Below are positions 1 to 7,991 of a stretch of 64,000 nt of DNA, piece by piece. Position 1 is the stretch's first letter, and the number at the start of each line of letters is the position of its first letter. This DNA comes from Streptomyces umbrinus (GTDB taxonomy: Bacteria > Actinomycetota > Actinomycetes > Streptomycetales > Streptomycetaceae): NCBI RefSeq assembly GCF_030817415.1, contig NZ_JAUSZI010000002.1, positions 2,790,001 to 2,854,000 of the forward strand, in the 5' to 3' direction. The notes beneath the pieces are model-generated. The model was not told the origin of the DNA, made no database searches, and saw nothing but the letters and a program-made list of their open reading frames with translations. The position numbers were made by a program, and so were the translations under genes.

Positions 1-537
1 CAGCGCTCCCTGCGCCCGGCCGCCTACCGCGCGCCGGTCCAACTCGTCCATGCGGGAGCGGAGTTCGGCACAGCGGGCCGTCGCGCGGTCGTGGTCGTCG
101 CGGGCCCAGGCCAGGTCGATGCGGTAGGACTCGGCCTCTTCCGGGCCGGTGGCCGTACGCAGTGAGCGGCCGAGCTCGGAGAGCCGTTCGGCGGCGTAGC
201 GCTGTTCGCGGAGCATGACGTCGAGGCGGTCACCGAGGGCGTCGCGGCCACCGGGCCGCCCGTCGTACGCGGCGAGGGACGCGCCGTGCAGCGCCCGCGC
301 CCGGTCGGACTCCTGGGCGGCGGCACGGTCGCCGAACTCCGCGGCGACATCCTGGAGGAGCGCCTGCACGACGTCCCAGGGCGGTACCTCCGTACCGTCC
401 AGACAGGCCCGCATCCCCTCGGGGTCGCGCTGCCAGAACACGCCGCACCAGCCGCCGCCCTGGTCGAGCCGGGACAGCAGTCCATTGAGATATTGCGCGA
501 ACTCCCGCACCTGGCCCGGGAGTTGTTCCACCGCCAT
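1..537 (-). CDS. Hypothetical protein, N-terminal part (cut by window edge)
   Basis: An open frame of 179 codons starts at ATG 537 and runs without a stop off the left edge. The translation begins MAVEQLPGQVREFAQYLNG and has strong G/C third positions, which the overlapping frames lack. The visible part is soluble and acidic-to-neutral, with a Trp/Asp-rich start (WCGVFWQRDPEG) and a helical, Arg/Glu-rich second half that could form a coiled coil around residues 95-170. It resembles Streptomyces hypothetical proteins with long low-complexity tails, sometimes mis-annotated as tegument-like, but I assign no function. GAAGG just before the ATG may serve as the ribosome-binding site, at unusually short spacing. 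Confidence 0.75.
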   Translation of the reverse strand, partial: MAVEQLPGQVREFAQYLNGLLSRLDQGGGWCGVFWQRDPEGMRACLDGTEVPPWDVVQALLQDVAAEFGDRAAAQESDRARALHGASLAAYDGRPGGRDALGDRLDVMLREQRYAAERLSELGRSLRTATGPEEAESYRIDLAWARDDHDRATARCAELRSRMDELDRRAVGGRAQGAL

Positions 538-581
538 TGCCTTCACCCCACGCCAGACTGGAGTACTCCGGTTCGATAGAA

Positions 582-596
582 AACACCGTTCGTGTT
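582..596. promoter_or_regulatory. Inverted repeat upstream of the left-edge gene
   Basis: AACAC-CGTTC-GTGTT is a perfect 5-bp inverted repeat with a 5-bp spacer, lying 45 bp upstream of the ATG at 537 in an AT-richer stretch. Its position suits an operator, but no regulator can be named. Confidence 0.3.
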
Positions 597-698
597 ACGG
601 AATGGCTACAACGAGTTTTCGACCCGGACGCAGAGTGCGGTTACTGACCCGGAACGTGACGTGAGGCGCCCCGGACTTGACGCGGCGTCATCCGCGCG

Positions 699-950
699 TC
701 ACGCCGGGGTGAGCGCACAGCTGCCCGCGATCTCGTCCATCGAGAGGCAAAGCACCCGCGCCAGCGCGGCCACCGTGAAGAAGGCGGGGGTCGGCGCGCG
801 GCCGGTCTCGATCTTGCGGAGGGTCTCGGCGGAGATGCCCGCGCTCGCGGCGATCTCCACCATGCTGCGGCCGCCGCGGGCCTCACGCAGCAGCTTGCCG
901 AGCCGCTCGCCGCGTTCGTGCTCTTCGGGGGTCAGCGGGGTTCGCACCAT
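699..950 (-). CDS. XRE-family helix-turn-helix transcriptional regulator
   Basis: This 83-aa protein is a single Cro/C1-type HTH domain. RLGKLLREARGGRSMVEIAASAGISAETLRKIE breaks into the usual helices: recognition segment around residues 29-47, then ALARVLCLSMDEIAG as the closing helix. It is a DNA-binding cytoplasmic regulator without an effector domain. It is divergent from the methionine aminopeptidase gene with 82 bp between starts, so it probably controls that promoter and its own. The start at ATG 950 lies about 9 nt after a TATTAG box, so the transcript may be nearly leaderless. Confidence 0.9.
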   Translation of the reverse strand: MVRTPLTPEEHERGERLGKLLREARGGRSMVEIAASAGISAETLRKIETGRAPTPAFFTVAALARVLCLSMDEIAGSCALTPA

Positions 951-962
951 GCGCCCACCCTA

Positions 963-1025
963 ATACCGGCGACCGTTATTTGAATAGGAGGGCGAGGCCG
1001 GCACCCACGCCTCGACCGGTATAGT
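963..1025. promoter_or_regulatory. Divergent XRE/map promoter region with mirrored CCGGTAT boxes
   Basis: ATACCGG (963-969) and CCGGTAT (1016-1022) are inverted copies, each overlapping the -10-like box of one divergent gene: TATTAG for the regulator, TATAGT (1020-1025) for the aminopeptidase. The aminopeptidase ATG (1033) is only 7 nt after TATAGT, implying a leaderless mRNA. The symmetric placement suggests that the XRE protein represses both promoters. This is inference from position only. Confidence 0.45.
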
Positions 1026-1032
1026 AATTGGC

Positions 1033-1800
1033 ATGGTGGAACTGAAGACGGACACGTCTATCGACGCGATGTACGAAGCGGGCCAGATCGTGGCCCGGGC
1101 CCTCACGGCGGTGCGGGAGGCCGCCGGCGTGGGCGTCTCGCTCCTGGAACTGGACGAGGTCGCGCACCAGGTCCTGCGGGACGCGGGCGCGGGCTCCCCC
1201 TTCCTCGGCTACCGGCCCTCCTTCGCTCCCGTGCCCTTCCCGGCCGTCATCTGCGCCTCCGTGAACGACGCGATCGTGCACGGCATCCCGACCGGCTACC
1301 GGCTGCGCGACGGCGACCTGGTCTCGATCGACTTCGGCGCCGAGCTCGGCGGCTGGGTGGGCGACTCGGCGATCAGCTTCGTGGTCGGCACACCGCGCCC
1401 CGCCGACCTGCACCTCGTCGAGACCGCAGAGCGGGCCCTCGCGGCGGGCATCGAGGCGGCCGTCGTCGGCAACCGCATCGGCGACATCGCGCACGCGATC
1501 GGCACGGTGTGCCGCGCGGCGGGGTACGGCATCCCGGACGGCTTCGGCGGCCACGGAATAGGCCGCCGTATGCACGAGGACCCGCCCGTGCCGAACGAGG
1601 GGCGGCCCGACCGCGGCCTGCCCCTCCGGCACGGCATGGCCCTCGCCATCGAGCCCATGCTCATCGCCGGCGGCACCGACGAGTACCACGCCGCCGCCGA
1701 TGGCTGGACCCTCCGCACGAACGACGGGACCCGAGCGGCCCACGCGGAGCACACGGTGGCCATCACGGACGCGGGGCCGCGCATCCTGACGGCCCGCTGA
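1033..1800 (+). CDS. map: Type I methionine aminopeptidase
   Basis: This 255-aa protein removes N-terminal methionine from nascent proteins in the cytoplasm. It has the usual type I length and the five metal ligands of the pita-bread fold: D100 (SIDFGAE), D111 (GWVGDSA), H174 (GHGIGRRMHE), E207 (AIEPML) and E239 (HAEHTVAI). H83 in VNDAIVHGIP is the conserved substrate-side histidine. There is no N-terminal zinc-finger or SH3-binding extension. Streptomyces usually carries more than one map gene. This copy is next to an XRE regulator rather than secY/adk, so it is probably a secondary, regulated isozyme. Confidence 0.95.
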   Translation: MVELKTDTSIDAMYEAGQIVARALTAVREAAGVGVSLLELDEVAHQVLRDAGAGSPFLGYRPSFAPVPFPAVICASVNDAIVHGIPTGYRLRDGDLVSIDFGAELGGWVGDSAISFVVGTPRPADLHLVETAERALAAGIEAAVVGNRIGDIAHAIGTVCRAAGYGIPDGFGGHGIGRRMHEDPPVPNEGRPDRGLPLRHGMALAIEPMLIAGGTDEYHAAADGWTLRTNDGTRAAHAEHTVAITDAGPRILTAR

Positions 1801-1849
1801 CCGCCCGCCGCTCCTCGGCCGGCGCCTCACGGCTCCGACGGCCCGCGGC

Positions 1850-3658
1850 CTACGGCGCCGGCCGCACCACCATCGCCGACCCGCCGCCCCGGCGTACGGT
1901 CTCGGCCGCCGCCAGCCACTTGCCGTTCGGCAGGCGTTGGACGCCGGTCGCCGCGCCGATCTCCGGGTTCTGGCGGAAGCCGTGGCCGAGAGACTCCAGC
2001 TGAGTCCTCAACGGGCTGTTCCACAGGCCAGGTTCGAGCTCGGTGGTCGTCTGGTTGCGCTGGCTGGCACGCGGGGCGGCGATCGCGTCGACGAGCGGGA
2101 GGCCCCGGTCGACGAAACCGGTCAGCGTCTGCAGGACCGTCGTGACGATGGTCGCGCCGCCGGGCGAGCCCAGCGCCACCACCGGCTTGGCGTGGGCGTC
2201 GAGGACGATCGTCGGCGAGATCGACGAGCGCGGGCGCTTGCCCGGCCCCGGCAGGTTCGGGTCGTGCACGGCCGGGCTCGCCGGCGCGAAGGAGAAGTCC
2301 GTCAGCTCGTTGTTGAGGATGAAGCCCCGGTCGGGGACGGTGATCCCGCTGCCGCCGGTCTGCTCGATGGTGAGGGTGTACGCGACGACGTTGCCCCACT
2401 TGTCGGCCGCCGTCAGATGGGTCGTGTTCTCGCCCTCGTACGTCGTCGGCGCTGCCGTGCCACCGGCCGCGCACGCCGCGGGGTCGCGCGGATCACCGGG
2501 CGCCAGCGGGCTGGTCAGCACCGCGTCGTCCTTGATGAGGCACTCGCGCGAGTCGGCGTACTTCTGCGAGAGGAGTTCCTTCGTCGGTACGTCCTCGAAG
2601 GCGGGGTCGCCCACCCAGCGCCCCCGGTCCGCGAAGGCGATCCGGCTCGCCTCGATGTAGCGGTGCAGGTACTGGACGTCCGTGGCCTTCGAAAGGTCGG
2701 TGTTCTCAAGGATGTTGAGTGCCTCGCCGACCGTGGTGCCACCGGAGGACGAGGGCGCGATCGAGTAGACACCCAGTCCGCGGTACGAGGTCTTCGTGGG
2801 CGCCTGCCGCTTCGCCTCGTACTTCGCCAGGTCCTTCAGGGACAGCTCGCCGGGGCGCGCGTTGTAGCCCGAAGCCGGGTCCACCGGCGGCTTGTTCACC
2901 GTGGCGACGATGTCCTTGGCCAGCTTGCCGCGATAGAGCGCGCCCACACCCTTGCGGCCCAGCTCCTCGTACGTACGGGCCAGATCGGGGTTCTTGAACG
3001 TCGAGCCGACCACCGGCAGCGCACCGCCCGGCAGGAACAGCTCGGCCGTGTCGGGGAAGTTCCGGAACCGTGCCTCGTTGGACGCGGTCTGTGAGCGGAA
3101 CGTGGCGTCGACGGTGAACCCGTCGCGCGCGAGCCGCTCCGCGGGCTTCAGCAGCGATCCGAGCCCCTTGCTGCCCCAGCTGTCCAGCGCCCTCTGCCAG
3201 GTGGCGGGCGTCCCGGGCGTGCCCACGCCCAGACCGCTGGTCACGGCGTCGGCGAACGGGATCGGCCGGCCGTTCTCCAGGAAGAGCCCCGAGTCGGCCG
3301 TCAGGGGTGCCGTCTCACGGCCGTCGATCGTCCGCACCGTACGGGACTTGGCGTCGTAGTAGACGAAGTAGCCGCCCCCGCCGATGCCCGACGAGTACGG
3401 CTCGGTGACGCCGAGCGCGGCCGCCGTGGCGACGGCCGCGTCCACCGCGTTGCCGCCCTTGCGGAGGATCTCGATCCCGGCGGCCGAGGCATCCGCGTCC
3501 ACGCTCGCGACGGCCCCGCCGTACCCGACGGCGACCGGCACCTTCTCGGCCGGACCTGAGCCCCCGGAAGATCCTGAGGAGGGGGGTGCCGCCCCCACCG
3601 ACATCATCGCGGCCGAAACCGCCACCACAGCCAGACTCCGCGCGCCCGAGCGCCCCAT
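1850..3658 (-). CDS. ggt: Gamma-glutamyltransferase (secreted)
   Basis: This 602-aa proenzyme cleaves gamma-glutamyl bonds of glutathione and similar peptides outside the cell. A signal peptide covers about residues 1-24 (SLAVVAVSAAMMSVGAA). The family start GGNAVDAAVA and GIGGGGYFVYYD appear near residues 60-100. The autoprocessing and catalytic threonine is T412 in ENTTHLTAADKWGNVVAYT, splitting the chain into large and small subunits. The substrate loop appears as LGSPGGATIVTTV. Length matches bacterial GGTs. The gene converges with the aminopeptidase gene, about 50 bp apart, and ends TAG at 1850. The start is ATG 3658. Confidence 0.95.
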   Translation of the reverse strand: MGRSGARSLAVVAVSAAMMSVGAAPPSSGSSGGSGPAEKVPVAVGYGGAVASVDADASAAGIEILRKGGNAVDAAVATAAALGVTEPYSSGIGGGGYFVYYDAKSRTVRTIDGRETAPLTADSGLFLENGRPIPFADAVTSGLGVGTPGTPATWQRALDSWGSKGLGSLLKPAERLARDGFTVDATFRSQTASNEARFRNFPDTAELFLPGGALPVVGSTFKNPDLARTYEELGRKGVGALYRGKLAKDIVATVNKPPVDPASGYNARPGELSLKDLAKYEAKRQAPTKTSYRGLGVYSIAPSSSGGTTVGEALNILENTDLSKATDVQYLHRYIEASRIAFADRGRWVGDPAFEDVPTKELLSQKYADSRECLIKDDAVLTSPLAPGDPRDPAACAAGGTAAPTTYEGENTTHLTAADKWGNVVAYTLTIEQTGGSGITVPDRGFILNNELTDFSFAPASPAVHDPNLPGPGKRPRSSISPTIVLDAHAKPVVALGSPGGATIVTTVLQTLTGFVDRGLPLVDAIAAPRASQRNQTTTELEPGLWNSPLRTQLESLGHGFRQNPEIGAATGVQRLPNGKWLAAAETVRRGGGSAMVVRPAP

Positions 3659-3761
3659 CCGTACCTCCAGTAAACGACCGTCTGCGCAGCGTAACTCCTG
3701 GGCATGGCCGCGTCAGGTCCCTCTCGAACACCGGTGCAGGTGCCCGCTAGCATGCGCGCCC

Positions 3762-4511
3762 ATGAATGACGACGTGCGCAACATCGTCCTCGGCGTGGTC
3801 GCCGCCGGCCTCAGCGCCGCGCTGGGCTGGCTCACCCGTACGTACCTGTGGAAGCGCAAGCTGCGCCGCAAGCAGGCATTCTTCGGCCTGCCCGACAATT
3901 CCGAGTCGCTCCTGGTGGTCAACCGCGAGGCCGGCGGCCCGGAACTCTCGGTGATGCGCCATGACGTCTTCGCGCTGCTCGAACTCTCCGCCCTGATCAA
4001 GGACTGTGGCGCCCATGCCCAGGTCATCGCGCACGACGCGGCACAGCAGGGCTTCGGGGAGCGCACGGAGTTCTGCGTGGGCGGGCCGTCGTCGAACCGG
4101 CGCATGGCCGCGCATCTGCACTCGCTGCTGCCGGGCATCCGCGTCAACGTCGACCCCGAACCGGGCCCGGACCGCGGCGCGTTCCAGATAGGCAGCGAGC
4201 GCTACCGGCTGGAGCCCGGCAAGGGCGAGTACGTGATCCTCGCCCGGCTCACGGCGGGCAACACGGCACGGCCCGTCTTCCTCTTCTGCGGCCAGCGCGC
4301 GATCACCAACCAGGCCGCGACCCGCTATGTCGCGCGCAACCACGAACGGCTGGCCCGCAAGCACGGCAACAACTCCTTCGTGATCCTCCTGAAGGTCGTG
4401 AACTCCCAGGCGTACGGGCCGGATGTCGTCGAGCTCGTCGCGGACGTCACTCGCGCCTCACAGACCCCACTGCCTGCGGTTCCCGCACGGAGCACTCACC
4501 GCGCCTCCTAG
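3762..4511 (+). CDS. Membrane-anchored hypothetical protein
   Basis: This 249-aa protein starts at ATG 3762; the open frame continues further upstream but there overlaps the ggt leader without coding bias. An N-terminal transmembrane anchor (IVLGVVAAGLSAALGWL, about residues 8-24) is followed by the positive cluster RTYLWKRKLRRK, so the body is cytoplasmic. The remainder is a globular alpha/beta domain, with FLFCGQRAITNQAATRYVAR near residues 168-187. Similar Streptomyces proteins are annotated as secreted or hypothetical, and I do not recognise a catalytic motif. It is divergent from ggt with a 103-bp gap. Confidence 0.85.
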   Translation: MNDDVRNIVLGVVAAGLSAALGWLTRTYLWKRKLRRKQAFFGLPDNSESLLVVNREAGGPELSVMRHDVFALLELSALIKDCGAHAQVIAHDAAQQGFGERTEFCVGGPSSNRRMAAHLHSLLPGIRVNVDPEPGPDRGAFQIGSERYRLEPGKGEYVILARLTAGNTARPVFLFCGQRAITNQAATRYVARNHERLARKHGNNSFVILLKVVNSQAYGPDVVELVADVTRASQTPLPAVPARSTHRAS

Positions 4512-4534
4512 GTTCCAGCACATTTCAACAATCG

Positions 4535-4600
4535 TTACTCGTGCGTAACTTACCGACGGGTTACTTGCGGTAAGGCAACGAGGTTACCGTCGGGTCACTT
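4535..4600. promoter_or_regulatory. Repeat-rich promoter/operator region of the CocE-type hydrolase gene
   Basis: Three ordered signals precede the hydrolase gene: GTTAC-N6-GTAAC (about 4535-4549), then two imperfect 16-bp direct repeats TACCGACGGGTTACTT (4551-4566) and TACCGTCGGGTCACTT (4585-4600; 14 of 16 identical, 34 bp apart). TTACCG-N12-CGGTAA also forms an inverted repeat (4550-4573). The GTTAC/GTAAC half-sites look like tandem TetR-type operators; the regulator is not in the window. Confidence 0.45.
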
Positions 4601-4628
4601 TGGCACTTACACGTGTGAGGAGTGACCT

Positions 4629-6197
4629 GTGGGAAACCCGCGCAAGGCCCTGCGTACCACCGCCGTAGGTGCCGTTTCGGCGACCCTGATCGCCGGCACG
4701 GCTCTCGGGCTCGCCCCCGCCGCGCAGGCGGCGCCCGCCGCTGTCCGGTTCGTGGACATCACCGGGGACGGCGGGACCGTCCTCAAGGCCAATGTCGTCA
4801 TGCCCGCGAACGCCGACGCCTCCCGCGCCTACCCGCTCATCGTGCTGCCCACGAGCTGGGGCCTGCCCCAGGTCGAGTATCTCGCCCAGGCCCAGAAACT
4901 CGCCGACTCCGGCTATGTCGTGGTCAGTTACAACGTCCGCGGCTTCTGGCAGTCGGGCGGAGAGATAGAAGTAGCAGGTCCACCCGACATAGCCGACGCG
5001 TCCAAGGTCATCGACTGGGCCCTCGCCAACACCCCGTCCGACGCCCGGAACATCGGCATGGCGGGCGTCTCGTACGGCGCCGGCATCAGCCTGCTCGCCG
5101 CCGCGCACGACAAGCGCGTCAAGGCCGTCGCGTCCCTCAGCGGCTGGGCCGACCTCATCGACTCGATCTACTCGGGCCGCACTCAGCACTCCCAGGCCGC
5201 CGCCCTGCTCAACGGCGCGGGCCAGATCACCGGCCGCCCCAGCACCGAACTCCAGCAGATCTTCAAGGACTTCTTCGCCTCCAACCTCTCCAAGGAGCAG
5301 GAGCTGATCGCCTGGGGGAAGAAACGTTCCCCCTCGACCTACGTCGACCAGCTCAACAAGAACGGCGCGGCGGTCCTGCTCGCCAACGGCTGGGGCGACA
5401 CGATCTTCCCGCCCAACCAATACGCCGAGTTCTACGAGCAGTTGACCGGCCCGAAGCGGCTGGAGTACCGGCCGGGCGACCACGCCACCGCCGAGGTGAC
5501 CGGCCTGTTCGGGCTCCCGAACGACGTGTGGACGGACACGAGCCGCTGGTTCGACCACTACCTCAAGGGCGTGGACAACGGCATCGACCGTGAGCAGCCG
5601 GTCCAGCTCAAGTCCCGTTCCACCGGCGGCTACGAGGGCTACCCGGACTGGAAGTCGGTCGGCGCGACGCGCAAGAAGATCGCCCTCGCGGGCTCCACCA
5701 CGATCCGCGCGAACGTCAACTCCGGCGCGGACGGCGGGATCATCTTCCTCTCCAGCATCCTCGACCAGCTCGGCCGACTGCCGCCGGTGGCGTCGGTCCC
5801 GCTGCTGCCCCGCCGGTACGCCGCGGTCTGGCAGTCGGAGAAGTACGCGAGCGCCCAACAGGTGCGCGGCACCACGAAATTGCACACAACCCTCACGAGT
5901 ACCAAGGAGAGCGGCACCCTCGTCGCGTACCTCTACGACGTGGGCCCGCTCGGCCTCGGCAAGCTGGTCAGCAACGCGCCGTACACCTTCCACGGACAGA
6001 CGCCCGGCAAGCCGTTCGGCGTCGACCTGGAGTTGTTCTCCACGGCCTACGACGTCCCGGCAGGGCATCGACTCGCCCTGGTGGTCGACACGGTCGACCC
6101 GCTCTACATCGAGCACAACCCGACCGGCGCGCAGCTGACCTTCTCCTCGCCCGCGGCCGACCAGTCGTACGTGTCGGTACCGCTGCGCGAGCAGTGA
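4629..6197 (+). CDS. Secreted CocE/NonD-family alpha/beta hydrolase (X-Pro dipeptidyl-peptidase-like)
   Basis: This 522-aa extracellular hydrolase has a signal peptide over residues 1-35 (cleavage near PAAQA-AP). The nucleophile elbow is GVSYGAG with S148. The acid is the Asp of NGWGDTIFPP and the base the His of PGDHATAE, followed by a C-terminal jelly-roll domain as in CocE and PepX. The family hydrolyses esters, amides or X-Pro peptides; the substrate here is not evident. The start is GTG 4629 after GAGGAG, about 6 nt upstream. The preceding repeats suggest tight regulation. Confidence 0.9.
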   Translation: MGNPRKALRTTAVGAVSATLIAGTALGLAPAAQAAPAAVRFVDITGDGGTVLKANVVMPANADASRAYPLIVLPTSWGLPQVEYLAQAQKLADSGYVVVSYNVRGFWQSGGEIEVAGPPDIADASKVIDWALANTPSDARNIGMAGVSYGAGISLLAAAHDKRVKAVASLSGWADLIDSIYSGRTQHSQAAALLNGAGQITGRPSTELQQIFKDFFASNLSKEQELIAWGKKRSPSTYVDQLNKNGAAVLLANGWGDTIFPPNQYAEFYEQLTGPKRLEYRPGDHATAEVTGLFGLPNDVWTDTSRWFDHYLKGVDNGIDREQPVQLKSRSTGGYEGYPDWKSVGATRKKIALAGSTTIRANVNSGADGGIIFLSSILDQLGRLPPVASVPLLPRRYAAVWQSEKYASAQQVRGTTKLHTTLTSTKESGTLVAYLYDVGPLGLGKLVSNAPYTFHGQTPGKPFGVDLELFSTAYDVPAGHRLALVVDTVDPLYIEHNPTGAQLTFSSPAADQSYVSVPLREQ

Positions 6198-6232
6198 TCT
6201 CCGGCTGCTGCCGGGCGGGCCATTGCCCCTCG

Positions 6233-6454
6233 CTACCGCGTGCCCGGCAGCAGCGTCCCTGGTTCGGCCGGGGTGGTGTCCACGGCCTCTGTCCCCATCA
6301 CCACGGCAGTGAACGGCATATCGTAGTCGAGGTTCGGCGCGGTCGGCCCGTCGGCCCGGAGGGACTTCGCACCGGATCCGGGCACCGGAATCAACTCCGT
6401 TCCGTGGACGTGGAGTTGGGACGGGAAGGAGAGCGGCGGCGGGAATGTGATCAT
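6233..6454 (-). CDS. Small hypothetical protein (73 aa)
   Basis: ATG 6454 follows GGGGGAGCGAGATC, a good ribosome-binding site, and begins 16 bp after the stop of the upstream ABC ATPase gene. The protein starts MITFPPPLSFPSQLHVHGTE and is Pro-rich without a signal peptide or membrane segment. Third positions are G/C-rich throughout, as for a genuine gene. It probably forms a two-gene operon with the ATPase. No family is recognised. Confidence 0.6.
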   Translation of the reverse strand: MITFPPPLSFPSQLHVHGTELIPVPGSGAKSLRADGPTAPNLDYDMPFTAVVMGTEAVDTTPAEPGTLLPGTR

Positions 6455-6470
6455 GATCTCGCTCCCCCGC

Positions 6471-7214
<744 letters not shown>

Positions 7215-7341
7215 CCTCAGCCCTACCCACTCTCAGCTGTGTCGCGATTCCCGCAAGCTATCCACACAAGAGTGGAGTTAATACCCGACACGCACTTTTC
7301 GGACATTAGCCGTATTTAAGGCGGCAGCCCGGGCCTGAACC

Positions 7342-7782
7342 TTACGCTTCCGCGACCTCGGCGTACAGCTGTGAGAGTTCGGGGGCGCCGCTGGCCGCCC
7401 ACTCGTGGCCGACGGCGACCACGTCGAACTCACGGCCGGAGGCCAGTCGTACGACTGGCTGGCCGCCCGGCCAGATCTCCCAGACGGCGCCGGGGACCGT
7501 GCGCACGATGACCGTGCCGAGATAGAGGCCGGCGTCGTTGCCCAGCCAGGGCAGACTCTCCTCGTCGTCGCGCCAGCGCGGCACCAACTGGTCCAGCGCC
7601 TCCAACGAGGCCGCGGAGTCGTCGAGTTCGACCCCCGCCTGATGTGCCTGCGAGCGCAGCAGTTCGCACTCGGAGAGCAGTTCGGCCACCCCCTCGCGGT
7701 CGCTCTCACTGTCGGAGAAGACCGCAACTCCTCCGGCAGGGCCCCGCTTCTTGCGCCAGTTGCCCAGGAAAGGGATGTTCAT
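7342..7782 (-). CDS. Conserved Streptomyces protein, probably DUF6278 family
   Basis: This 146-aa soluble protein begins MNIPFLGNWRKKRG and ends SQLYAEVAEA. It has a helical, Glu/Ser-rich first half (EGVAELLSECELLRSQAHQAG) and a beta-rich Trp-containing second half (AGLYLGTVIVRTVPGAVWEIWPGGQPVVRLASG). I recognise it as a conserved Streptomyces hypothetical family, which I believe is DUF6278, with no known function. The 127-bp gap to the downstream ABC ATPase is AT-rich for this genome and probably carries that gene's promoter. Confidence 0.8.
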   Translation of the reverse strand: MNIPFLGNWRKKRGPAGGVAVFSDSESDREGVAELLSECELLRSQAHQAGVELDDSAASLEALDQLVPRWRDDEESLPWLGNDAGLYLGTVIVRTVPGAVWEIWPGGQPVVRLASGREFDVVAVGHEWAASGAPELSQLYAEVAEA

Positions 7783-7875
7783 ACACCCAGCCTGTCATCC
7801 CTTTCGCCCGGCGCACCACAGGGCACGCGGAACACCTGTTCCCAGGGAGTTCGCGCCGAGTTCGTGCCCGGATCA

Positions 7876-7904
7876 TTGACGAGTCCCTGCCGCCTCTTTA
7901 GCTT
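7876..7904 (+). promoter_or_regulatory. Probable housekeeping promoter of the SGNH hydrolase gene
   Basis: TTGACG (7876-7881), a 17-bp spacer and TAGCTT (7899-7904) match the HrdB-type -35/-10 pattern. This lies 88 bp upstream of the GTG start at 7992. Confidence 0.55.
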
Positions 7905-7991
7905 CACGGTGCACCTGTCACCTCGTCCGTGAACCGTGCCCGAACGGTTCGTGAGCCGTTGGTCCGTGAGTCGTAAGTGGGAGGAGTCGGT

